DNA of 64,000 nucleotides, from positions 4,879,507-4,943,506 of the forward strand of contig NC_083647.1 in the NCBI RefSeq assembly GCF_963576545.1. The letters are read 5' to 3'. Of this stretch, positions 24,186 to 34,269 are shown piece after piece. Every line of letters starts with the position of its first letter. Position 1 is the first letter of the stretch. The notes below the pieces were generated by a model. It saw only the letters and a list, made by a program, of their open reading frames with translations. It did not search any database and was not told where the DNA came from. This stretch comes from Limanda limanda. Lineage: Eukaryota; Chordata; Actinopteri; Pleuronectiformes; Pleuronectidae. The translations under genes and the position numbers were made by a program.

Positions 24186-25664
24186 ATATTTTATGTTTAC
24201 AAAAAATATCCCACCCAAATGTGACAACCAGAGAATGGGCTCCAAATTGATATTTGTGTGTTGGTCTACGCTTCAAACAAGCTCTTATCTTAAAATACAG
24301 TCGGCTGTTGACACTTGTTTTGGCACCTTTGTCCTCCAACCCATTTGCCATAGATTTATTTTAAATTGAATCCAATTTAATCACCTCAGTAATCATGTCA
24401 CAGTGTGAATCATATCAGGACCCTGCAAATGATGCAGCTCTTGTGCTCCTGTGTCCAAATGTCCTTCATGAATATCATCAAGTGCAACAGGAGCTGAGAG
24501 AGGCTGGGCATTATGCTTGATGATTACTGTTGTCGAATACTGTCTAGTATCGGGATGTGGGTTGGTTACAAATGAAGTAGAATGGGTTCAGACTGTTGAA
24601 CTTGAGTTAATTTCTCAACTCTATTAACCATGTTTATCACCATCAGCGTCATCATCAACACTGTTAAAGCCTGTTACGGTCAGAGTCCATCACTGTCACC
24701 ATCACCAGAGACTAAATTCCTCTGTTAGCGAGGCAGCTTAACAGTCCACTGACAACGTGGAGGAGTGCGTGGGAGTGAACGGTGCTGATATTGATTTGTG
24801 GTCATGCAGTGCTCAGTGTCACTCAGTTCATTTAGATGGAAATGTACGCATGACAATCAGGAATGGAAGACACTGCAGCTATAAAAGTGTTGGTCACATA
24901 AAACCCAGATATATCTTTTGAGTAGCCAGCCTGTCAAACAACACTGCTGAAATGTGTGAACAGTCCGAGCTTGTCGGAAAAAAGAAATTAAACAGGCAAC
25001 ACAGGCAATGACGACAAACACTAAATAGTTCCCTTGACTCCAACAGAATTCACTCTTCTGGTGCTTGGTTTTAAAAAAAAAGAGCTTGGTTTTTAAGTGT
25101 TTAAATTCTAAAGGAGTTTATATTGTGGCCAAGGGACTGATGTGTTCAAAACCTTGTGGTGTCATTTAAAAAATAAAAAAAAATATCCTCAACCAGATTT
25201 AGTTGCTGCTTTCTTTGAAAGAAAGTTGTCGAATATGGAACTTTTTCTTCCATTTTCCTGTTCCACAACACATGGCAATAGATAATTTGATCAGGACTGT
25301 GTCTAACAAACAGGATATTTGACTGCAGTCAGTGCTTTGGTGTTTGACTTGAGGAAGACGGAGGGGAACATCAAACAGGGTGTGTCTGTATTTACATATT
25401 CAGCATGTTCCCCTTTTCTCACTGTCTTTCATCTGTGAAGCCGGTGCCCTCTCTCTGTTTTTCCCGTCACACCTCCTCCCCCTGTTAGTAAGAATGTAAT
25501 CAAATTGTTAGCAGTGCTATTAGTGATGCTCAGTACACCAGTCACAGGCAGCCAGGCACATTAGGTATCAAACAAGGGAAAACATGACAGAGGAGAGAAT
25601 AAAAACCCTCAAATATATTTCTACATTGGCACCCCATAATCATCTATATTATTAAGAAAATGCG

Positions 25665-25860
25665 TGCCATAACATTTGAAGTTGGTAAGATAGTGGTTTG
25701 TTGTGCTTATCACTGTCACCTCACTGCGAGAATGTTCCCGGTTCGAATTCCAGTTTGGCCTGGAGTTTTTACTGATTTATCCGTGTCTGTGTGGGTTTTC
25801 TGTGGGTCTGTAGCTTCCTCCTGTTGGGATTTTAAATTTTAGCTTGTCTGTGTGCCTGGG
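25665..25860 (+). repeat. Dispersed teleost repeat, 5' half with tRNA-like B box
   Basis: CACTGTCACCTCACTGCGAG, GGTTCGAATTCC (a good B-box match) and GTGTCTGTGTGGGTTTTC resemble the front half of the repeat whose back half is at 23,935-24,185. The B box suggests a tRNA-derived (SINE-like) origin. Confidence 0.5.
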
Positions 25861-26483
25861 TCTGTGAAGATGGCATTATAACTGAAACTCTAAACAATAA
25901 AGATAGGAGGTTGGGGCAGGAGCAGTTTGGGTCAGATATTATACCTTCATACAAATGATTTATAAAAAAAACGTTGCTGCTTGGTGTTAATCATAAATCT
26001 TTTACTTGTTCTCATTTCTAACTTTTGATATTAAAGCATAAATCACACAGAGTTCAAGCAGCTGATAAGTTCTTGAGGTCAGACAGAGTGACATTGTTTT
26101 GACAAAGCAGGAACACAATAGTCTTTACTCCAATGACAACAACATCGGCCTACATGGCATCAGCTGTGTCAAGGCTGGTCAAGAAATGAACAGTTTGCTT
26201 AGCAACTATCAGAGGAGGAGTGAGATTGGGAGCTACTGCTCGTCATATCCTTACTCCAATGCCAAGAGGGGGGACTACGCCTGGGCACTATCGAGGAAGA
26301 ACCAAGGAAGACTTCCCCTCGTTATTGACCAATCCTGTTCTATCTACTGTTATAAAATATTACAGAAGCCGGATGTTTGATGCGTTTTGATGCGACTCAA
26401 GACTTCCCCGGGGCTGCTAGAGTGCCGGGGTAGTGTGTTGGATGCCCATTGTTTTGCTGTAACTTTCAAACCTCATCATTGCT

Positions 26484-26777
26484 TGTAACTAACCAACTGT
26501 GTGTTATTGTTTATATATCACAGAAGCGTCTTTTATTTTATTTTGTAAACATGTTAGATGATTTTATTTTGAAAGGGTTCCGGCAGAGTCGCCCGGTGAT
26601 GACGTCAGCGTTGCGACGGAAGACGCTATGTTTTTAGCAACCTCCAAAAAAAAGGACAATTTTCTTACGGTGTGTCTGAGTTGTTTTATTTTATTAACGT
26701 GTACATGGATAAGGACGATTTAATAAACGACCAAGAACATCAGTAAAGTCTTGACCATCCTTTGGGGGATTGCTACA
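26484..26777 (+). repeat. 5' LTR of the BEL/Pao element
   Basis: 294 bp, TG...CA ends, and identical to 32,904-33,197 at a constant offset of 6,420. It contains GATGACGTCAGCG (CRE-like) and TTTAATAAACG (poly(A) signal AATAAA). Confidence 0.93.
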
Positions 26778-26889
26778 GTAAGAAAATTCACCTTCACCTG
26801 CTGCAACACACTGCCTGTGGAGAGAAAAGACGGGAAAAAGACGGCACGGAGCGGCGTGACGCAGCAACGCTGGTGAAGCTTTAACAACG

Positions 26890-28830
26890 ATGGCTGAGAT
26901 GGATGACATTAAGGAACAGATGCAGAAACTACGGATCAAAATAGAGGAAAGTCGTGGCTTATTACTTCAAGCTGAGACTGAAGGTTGGTCACTCAAGGAA
27001 ATAAAGGAGGACATTGAAAGTAAAGAAGAAGAGCTAGCTGAGCTTCAAGTTGAAATGGATGATGCTAATGGATTACCCCGCCGATCAGAGCGTCCTAGTG
27101 CACCCACAGAAAAAATGCTCATCTATCAGAAGGAGGAATCAAGTAAAAAGGAAAAAAGACTGCTTAGCCTCTATGAGCAATGGAAAATGCTCATGAGAAA
27201 GTCCAAACAAAGCTTGAAGAGCAACATATCGGACGCAGAGTTGGCTACACTGGCAGAAAACATTGAAAAGGGAATGAAGGACATCATCAAAGTGTACAGT
27301 GAACTGAGGGTGCATGACACACCAGCCAATGAACTGAGATGTAAGATGGACTCATGTGAAGCCGTGACTAATGACATGTTGAAAGTCATTTATGAACGTT
27401 TATCAGAACTAGACGGTGAATTTGATGCAGACTTCCAAAGGCAGCGTCTTCATCAGCTACACGCAAATAACTATGCTTACTCTGTATATGGAAGCGCTTC
27501 ACTGTCAGGTGCCAGTCTCCGCTCTGAAACTGCTAGCATTGCAGCAAAGAGAGTTGATGCAGCTGCAGAACTAGCTGCAAAGGAAGCTCAATACCAAGTG
27601 ATGCAAGTTGAATTAAAACAGAAGGATAAAATAAGAACAATGGAAGAGCAATTGAGCATGCAGAGGTCTGAATTGGAGCGTCTACAGGCAGAAAAGGAGA
27701 TGGAGGCTGCTCGTGCCAGACTGATGATCTACGACAGAGAAATGAGAAGGGAACCAGATGTTCAGCCCTCCCAGCAAAGCAACAGAGCAAGCAGTTACAT
27801 CCCCTCTGATCACCAGCAGAACCCTCACATTGTTGCACCAGCACCTCAGACTGACGTATCTCAATTGGCCCAAGCAATCCAAGAGAGCACCGCATTAAAC
27901 AGACTCCCAATGCCGATGCCCACAGTGTTTGATGGAGAACCAATTCTCTATATCGAATGGAGGGCTTCATTCATGTCACTCATCGACCGCAAAGGCATCT
28001 CTTCAGCTGATAAACTTCATTTTTTAAAGAAATATGTCACGGGCTCAGCACACAAATGCCTTGAAGGCACCTTTTTCCGCAGTGATGATGAAGCATACGG
28101 AGATGCATGGAAAAAGCTAGACCAACGCTATGGCCAGCCATTTCTAGTCCAAAGAGCTTTCAGGGAGAAGCTGTCAAAATGGCCGAAAATAAATTCCAAG
28201 GACGCTGAAGGGTTAAGGTCATTCTCAGACTTCTTAAACGCCTGCCTGCAAGCCATGCCACATATAAAGGGTCTAGAAATATTAAATGACTGTGAAGAAA
28301 ACCAAAAGTTGATACAGAAAGTCCCTGATTGGTTAGCAGCCCGGTGGAATCGTAAGGTCACAGTCAAGCTAATGGAAGGAAAAGATTTTCCTCCCTTTGA
28401 AGACTTTGCTAACTTTGTGAACATGGAAGCAGAGATAGCATGCAACCCAGTCACTTCTCTACATGCTCTTCACTCATCTAACACACTCCATGACAGAGAA
28501 TTCAACAAGGAAATAAGAGGAAAAAAAGCCAAGGTCCTCACTATGCAAACCATCACAAGCAGCAATGAAGCAGGAGCAAACAGCGTAAGATCCAAACCCC
28601 CCTGCATGTGTTGCAAAGATGACAAGCATCAGTTGCCAAGCTGCCCAAACTTCACGAAGAAGTCTCTGAAGGAGCGACGATCATATGTGATGGAGTATAA
28701 GCTGTGCTTTGGATGTATGAAACCAGGTCACAACGCAAGGGAATGTCGTCACCGGCACACATGTGACGTATGTAAGAGAAAACACCCTACAGGGCACACA
28801 CAGGTGGAGAGGGGACTGAATGCAGTTTGA
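26890..28830 (+). CDS. gag: BEL/Pao Gag polyprotein
   Basis: Open frame of 646 codons starting ATGGCTGAGATGG, 112 bp after the 5' LTR. Gag packages the element RNA into cytoplasmic particles. Residues 1-60 and about 225-290 are rich in Glu, Lys and Leu and probably form coiled coils. From about residue 335 runs a DUF1759-like region (PMPTVFDGEP, then YIEWRASF and LDQRYGQP). The C-terminus carries Cys/His clusters, CMCC at about 570 and CFGCMKPGHNAREC at about 605, which are zinc-knuckle-like nucleic-acid-binding motifs. The frame is intact and stops with TGA at 28,828-28,830. The protease region continues at once in the -1 frame, so expression of pol would need -1 frameshifting or this is one of several indels. 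Confidence 0.9.
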   Translation: MAEMDDIKEQMQKLRIKIEESRGLLLQAETEGWSLKEIKEDIESKEEELAELQVEMDDANGLPRRSERPSAPTEKMLIYQKEESSKKEKRLLSLYEQWKMLMRKSKQSLKSNISDAELATLAENIEKGMKDIIKVYSELRVHDTPANELRCKMDSCEAVTNDMLKVIYERLSELDGEFDADFQRQRLHQLHANNYAYSVYGSASLSGASLRSETASIAAKRVDAAAELAAKEAQYQVMQVELKQKDKIRTMEEQLSMQRSELERLQAEKEMEAARARLMIYDREMRREPDVQPSQQSNRASSYIPSDHQQNPHIVAPAPQTDVSQLAQAIQESTALNRLPMPMPTVFDGEPILYIEWRASFMSLIDRKGISSADKLHFLKKYVTGSAHKCLEGTFFRSDDEAYGDAWKKLDQRYGQPFLVQRAFREKLSKWPKINSKDAEGLRSFSDFLNACLQAMPHIKGLEILNDCEENQKLIQKVPDWLAARWNRKVTVKLMEGKDFPPFEDFANFVNMEAEIACNPVTSLHALHSSNTLHDREFNKEIRGKKAKVLTMQTITSSNEAGANSVRSKPPCMCCKDDKHQLPSCPNFTKKSLKERRSYVMEYKLCFGCMKPGHNARECRHRHTCDVCKRKHPTGHTQVERGLNAV

Positions 28831-31800
28831 ACACAGCTCCAAACACGGCTAATGATACCAGAGTGGTAACAGCACTTAATGTCACTAGAGGGAGCCAGTC
28901 AGACATCACCTCCATGATCGTCCCAGTGTGGGTGTCCACAGCCAAAAACCCATCTAAGGAGCAGCTTGTGTATGCATTGTTAGACACTCAAAGTGACAGC
29001 ACCTTCATCGATGAAGAATTAAGCAATGAGTTACAAGCAGATGCCTACCCTGTGAAACTGAAACTGACCACTATGCTTGGAGAAAACACCATTGTGAACA
29101 GTCAAAGAGTAATTGGACTGCGTGTAAGAGGCTACAATTCAAGCTCTCACATTGATCTTCCTCCTTCATACAGTAAAAACCACATTCCAGTGAACCGTAA
29201 TCATATACCAACGCATAACAGCAAAGCAATGGTCTCATCTAGAGGGAATCGTCGATGAAATGCCACCTCTCCTTGATTGTGATATAGGACTTCTGATCGG
29301 ATACAACTGTCCAAGAACATTAGCGCCCAGACAGGTGTTATCTGGAAATGATAACGAGCCCTATGCCATTCTTACAGATTTAGGTTGGAGCATTGTTGGA
29401 GGTTCAACCCCATGCCTGGATGAAACAGAATCCAGCCTGTGTCACAGAGCCAGTGTAAAGGAACTTCCTCCAGTAACACCAATGGATATTGTAAGCATCC
29501 TGGAGTCAGACTTTAAGGACACAAAAGGAGAAGACAAGACTGTGTCACAAGAGGATCTCATATTCCTTGAGAAACTGAAAGGAACCATAAGGAAAAATGA
29601 CAAGGGACATTATGAGATGCCTCTGCCATTCAAGCAACGGCCACACTTACCTTATAACAAAAAGCTTGCTGAAATCCGACTGAGTCATCTAAAACGAAAA
29701 TTCGACAAGGATGAGAAATACAAGAAAGACTACACAACATACATGAACGAAATCGAGAGGTGATATCGAGGAGATAAACAACGACGGAACTCAAGGTGAG
29801 CGATGGTATATTCCCCATCATGGCATTTACCAGCCAAAAAAGCCAACTAAACTGCGTGTTGTGTTTGACTGCTCAGCGAAGTACAATGGCACAAGCCTAA
29901 ACGAACATCTTCTTCCGGGACCAGATTTGATCAATAATCTAACTGGCATCCTCATAAGATTCAGACAGCACCCCATCGCTCTAATGTGTGACATAGAAAA
30001 AATGTTTCATCAGTTTCATGTCCAGGAGGATGACCGCAACTACCTGCGTTTCCTGTGGTGGAGAGATGGAGATGTGAACACAAAACCCCAGGAATACAGG
30101 ATGAAAGTACATCTGTTTGGTGCAGTTTCATCCCCTGGCTGTGCAAATTACGGGCTTAAATACCTGGCCAAAGAAAACAGCCACTCTCATCCAGTAGGAT
30201 CCCTGTTTATCACAAAGGATTTTTATGTGGATGATGGGGTCACAAGCACAGACACTATTGAGAAAGCAATCCAGTTGGCAGATGAGGCAAGGGAGATATG
30301 CTCCAAAGGTGGTCTCCGCCTTCACAAATTTATGTCAAACAGCCATGTTGTCCTACAAAGCCTCCCTGCATCAGAATGTGCAATAGATACAAAGACCAAA
30401 GACCTGAGGTTCACTGACATGCCACAAGAACGAGCGTTAGGGATTCTCTGGAGCATAGAGAAGGATAGCTTCAGATTTAGCAACACCATGAAAGATCAAC
30501 CAGCAACACGAAGAGGTGTTTTGTCTACTGTGGCCTCCATATATGATCCTCTGGGCTTTCTAGCACCATATGTCCTCACTGGAAAGAAAATCCTCCAGGA
30601 AATGTGTCGTCAAGGTACCGGCTGGGATGACCCCCTGCCTGAAGTCCTGAAGCCAAGGTGGGAGAACTGGCAACGTGACTTTGCCAACTTGGTGAACATA
30701 AACATAGCTCGATGTTACCTACCTGCTGATTTTGGAGAAGTTATTGAAACGGAGTTACACCACTTCTCAGATGCGAGCACCAGTGGATATGGTCAGTGCA
30801 CTTATCTTAGGGCCAAGAACCCGAAAGGAGTGATTCACTGTTCTCTAGTTATAGCAAAAGTTCGTGTTTCTCCAACAAAGTTGACCTCCATACCAAGACT
30901 TGAGTTAACTGCAGCAGTGGTTTCAGTCACAGTCAGCAATATGCTAAAGGAAGAGTTGTGTTATGCTAATTGCAAGGAGTATTTCTGGACAGACTCAAAG
31001 GTGGTTTTGGGGTACATAACGAATGATGCACGTCGCTTTTTACACCTTTGTAGCCAACCGAATCCAGAAAATTCGCAGCACAACGAGCCCAGAGCAATGG
31101 GCTTACGTCCCCTCAGAGGAGAATCCAGCAGACATTGCATCCCGAGGAAGCACTGTAAATGAGCTGATCTCATCTAATTGGTTCACTGGCCCCATGTTCC
31201 TCTGGGAACCAGAATTACCAACACCAAAGGATATGATGCTGGATCTGTCCATAGGAGATCCAGAAGTCAGAAAGGCACAAACACTGCTGACAAAAACCAC
31301 AGAAACAAAGAGTCTTGGAGATCATCTTTCCAAGTGTTCTTCATGGTCCAAATGCACCAAGGCTGTGGCCCGCCTTCAACGGCGAGCAAAGAAGGTCAGA
31401 TCACATGCTCCAGCCTCAGTGAGTGAACAGGAATGTGCTGAACATTTTATACTTCAGAATGTGCAAAGCGAGGCCTATGAGAAGGAAATAAAGCTGTTGA
31501 GAAAAGGAAGTGAACTGCCACATCACAACAAGCTGCACCGGCTTGATCTATTTCTTGACACAGATGGGCTTCTCAAGGTGGGAGGAAGACTCTGCCATTC
31601 AACTTTCTCTGACTCTTTCAAGCACCCGATCGTCATTCCCAAAGAGCATCATGTGACATCACTAATAATAGCTCACTGCCACGAAAGAGTAAAGCATCAG
31701 GGAAAAGGTTTCACCATGAACGACATCAGATCCAGTGGCTATTGGATTCCTGGTATGAGTAGAGCAGTTTCATCATTCCTCCGTCAATGTGTGACTTGTC

Positions 31801-32813
31801 GCAGACTCAGGAGACCACCAGAGACCCAAAGAATGAGTGACCTACCTGTGGAACGTGTAGAGCCTTCAACGCCCTTCACGTATTGTGGAATGGACTGCTT
31901 TGGACCTTTTGTGACCACAGAGGGAAGGAAACATCACAAAAGATATGGTCTGCTTTTTACCTGTTTTTGTTCACGAGCCATTCACATTGAAATGTTAGAG
32001 GATCTGTCTACTGATGGCTTTATCAACGGCTTGAGATGCTTCATTGCCGTTCGAGGTGCAGTTCGTCAAATTCGCTGTGACCAAGGCACGAACTTTGTTG
32101 GGGCACAGAATGAGTTCAAAGCAGCTTTGAAGGAACTTGATACTCAGCGACTCAGAATGTTTTTGTCAGAAAAGCAGTGTGACTTTGTCATGAATGCCCC
32201 CCACTCCAGTCATGCAGGTGGCGTATGGGAACGCCAAATAAGGACAGTCAGGAGTGTTCTGAATGCCACTCTTTTAATCGCCAAAGACAGACTCAACGAC
32301 GCTTCTCTACGGACCCTATTCTACGAAGCCATAGTCAACAGTCGACCCCTCACTGTGGATAATTTGAACAGTCCTAACAGCCTGGAACCATTGACCCCAA
32401 ATCATCTTCTTCAAATGAAATCCAGCACAGCACTGCCTCCACCTGGCACATTCCCCAGACAGGACCTGTATGGAGCAAAAATATGGCGTCGTGTGCAGTT
32501 CCTGGCAGAGCAGTTCTGGAGTCGCTGGAGACAGGAATATCTTCACAACATCATCACTAGGCAGCGTTGGCACACTCCAAGAAGAAATCTTCAAGTTGGA
32601 GATATTGTGATGGACGTTGATGTATTGTTGCCTAGAGGTGAATGGAGACTTGCCAGGGTTTTAGAGACTGTCAGTGGAAAAGATGGGCTTGTGAGGAAGG
32701 TGAAAATCTCAGTGGGAGATAAGAATTTGAGCGTTAAGGGTGAACGCTCTGGTGGACTTTCTGTGTTGGAGCGTCCAGTGCAGAAGTTGGTTCTACTGTT
32801 GGAATCTACTTGA
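28827..32813 (+). pseudogene. pol: BEL/Pao Pol, frameshifted (protease-RT-RNase H-integrase)
   Basis: Four consecutive open segments in shifting frames make up pol. 28,827-29,258 has the aspartic protease motif LLDTQSDSTF. 29,260-29,763 carries LLIGYNCPRTLAPRQV and the linker to RT. 29,861-31,162 has VVFDCSAKYNG, the RT active site FYVDDGVTS and the RNase H block HFSDAS. 31,023-32,813 has the integrase zinc region (HH...CVTCRR), the catalytic core starting GMDCFGPF and a DUF5641-like C-terminus (NLQVGDIVMDVD). Frame changes fall near 29,225, 29,755 and 31,036 (a T run). Each break looks like a small indel, with protein similarity continuing on both sides. In an element with identical LTRs these may be sequencing errors or fresh mutations. 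Confidence 0.88.
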
Positions 32814-32903
32814 GCTGTGCTTGCAAGGTGCACTGATGTTGTATGTGTGAAATTGTTCGTTGTTGTTGTTATTTGATACAAAACACTCATAATTTGGTGG
32901 GAG

Positions 32904-33197
32904 TGTAACTAACCAACTGTGTGTTATTGTTTATATATCACAGAAGCGTCTTTTATTTTATTTTGTAAACATGTTAGATGATTTTATTTTGAAAGGGTTC
33001 CGGCAGAGTCGCCCGGTGATGACGTCAGCGTTGCGACGGAAGACGCTATGTTTTTAGCAACCTCCAAAAAAAAGGACAATTTTCTTACGGTGTGTCTGAG
33101 TTGTTTTATTTTATTAACGTGTACATGGATAAGGACGATTTAATAAACGACCAAGAACATCAGTAAAGTCTTGACCATCCTTTGGGGGATTGCTACA
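32904..33197 (+). repeat. 3' LTR of the BEL/Pao element
   Basis: Identical to the 5' LTR at 26,484-26,777 and followed directly by the TTGCT duplication. Confidence 0.93.
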
Positions 33198-33202
33198 TTG
33201 CT

Positions 33203-33905
33203 TCTTAATAAATACTTGAATTAGACCAGACCGGCTCTTCTCATATTTAGGATAAATGAACACGCAACGACACTCCCGGTCCAGAGACATGCAGATTGAG
33301 TTAGGTAAACTAGAGATTCTTAATTGACCAAAGGCATGAGTCAGGGAAAAATCAGGAGAATTGGTTACGGAGGTTATCCACAGTCTGCCTGTCAAACAAG
33401 CACAACACAGGCGGAGGTTCTCTGCACAGACGCTTTCACAACAGCAACAAATACTCAACATTATTCAGCAGAGGTGAAGCAGCCGGGTGCAGCAGACAGA
33501 GGCGCATTAACTCCGCTGCGTAGATCACGTGATTTTGTTTACAGTAGCCCGACACCGTCGTCAGCTCTTATCACCACAAACTCTAAACATTTGTTTTTTG
33601 ACAGAAGACAGTACTTGACTGTTTTATAGATTTTTTCGACAGACTGTCACAAAATGGAGCCTCATTGGCAAGAGAAAAGGATATGACTATTTAGTGGTCA
33701 ATTCTTGAAACCACTTGAGCACTTTAGTGTATACAGATACATGCTGAATTTTTATGAACTAGTGAAGTGAAGCTGCTATCTCCACATCCAATTGAACAGC
33801 AAGTTGCCAAGAAATGTGTGACAGATTTCTGTGACAGCGTTATCTGTTTTATCTGTTGCTGTCTTGCAAACGCAAAGCGGAAAACCACGGAAGATTTAGA
33901 AGAAC
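33203..33905. other. Non-coding stretch between two retroelements
   Basis: No supported gene. A 101-codon open frame (33,324-33,629) has no motif. The sequence just after the BEL element (CTTCTTAATAAATAC) is the continuation of the pre-insertion site. Confidence 0.5.
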
Positions 33906-33909
33906 GAAT

Positions 33910-33980
33910 ATGGACCAGATAGAAGAGCACTTGGCAGAAGAGATCCGAAACTATGTCCTCTAGTATAACCTGTCACTAAC
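33910..33980 (+). pseudogene. Possible MADF-domain first exon fragment (Harbinger-associated)
   Basis: ATG at 33,910 starts MDQIEEHLAEEIRNYVL, then a stop, then YNLSL. This resembles the N-terminus of MADF/Myb-like proteins encoded by fish Harbinger elements, where a KYP-LYDPSL-type motif follows. The stop and the lack of any continuation make it a fragment at best. A HARBI1-like transposase scrap lies at 46.3-46.6 kb but is not linked to it. Confidence 0.35.
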
Positions 33981-34040
33981 CGGCGGATTTTTCCGCCAGA
34001 AAAAGGCTCTGAGGAGCCGCCGTGGCGATGTAAATAAATC

Positions 34041-34071
34041 GCTCTTCTTCGTGCAACACACGAAGAAGAGC
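34041..34071. repeat. Perfect 13-bp hairpin
   Basis: GCTCTTCTTCGTG (34,041-34,053), a 5-base spacer CAACA, and its exact reverse complement (34,059-34,071). Purpose unknown. Confidence 0.75.
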
Positions 34072-34269
34072 CGACTTCGACAAAAAACATTACTGCGCCT
34101 AGTGTTCTGGCGGGGAATTGCATGGCAACACGCGCAACGGTTGGAGAACCATGAATGACAACGAGTCCTGCGTTACAGCTGCGTGCCTGCGGGCCCCTGA
34201 CGACGCAGAAGCATGAGCCGGCCTTAAGGCTTACCCTGGTTAAAACTGCATATTCCCCACAGACTGGGC

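Larger units (their letters stand above)
21274..26478. other. Mostly non-coding stretch before the BEL element
   Basis: No host gene is supported. It contains a LINE RT scrap (22,521-22,640) and fragments of a dispersed repeat (23,935-24,185 and 25,665-25,860). The open frame at 26,099-26,380 (93 codons) shows no motif. Confidence 0.5.
26484..33197 (+). mobile_element. Complete BEL/Pao LTR retrotransposon, very young
   Basis: Two 294-bp LTRs (TGTAACT...GCTACA), identical base for base as far as I can compare them, enclose gag and pol on the plus strand. The whole 6,714-bp unit is flanked by TTGCT on both sides (26,479-26,483 and 33,198-33,202). The domain order gag, protease, RT, RNase H, integrase, with DUF1759-, DUF1758- and DUF5641-like regions, is that of BEL/Pao. 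A G-rich stretch ending GGTGGGAG precedes the 3' LTR and may be the polypurine tract. I could not identify a convincing primer-binding site after the 5' LTR. Identical LTRs mean a very recent insertion, yet pol carries several frame breaks. Confidence 0.93.

Noticed and set aside
25739..25750. Functional tRNA gene around the GGTTCGAATTCC B box
   Set aside because: No cloverleaf with an acceptor stem or anticodon arm could be folded. It fits a tRNA-derived dispersed repeat.
26099..26380. 93-codon frame just before the BEL element
   Set aside because: No recognisable domain and no ATG context or splice signals. The GC-rich tail is not enough to call a gene.
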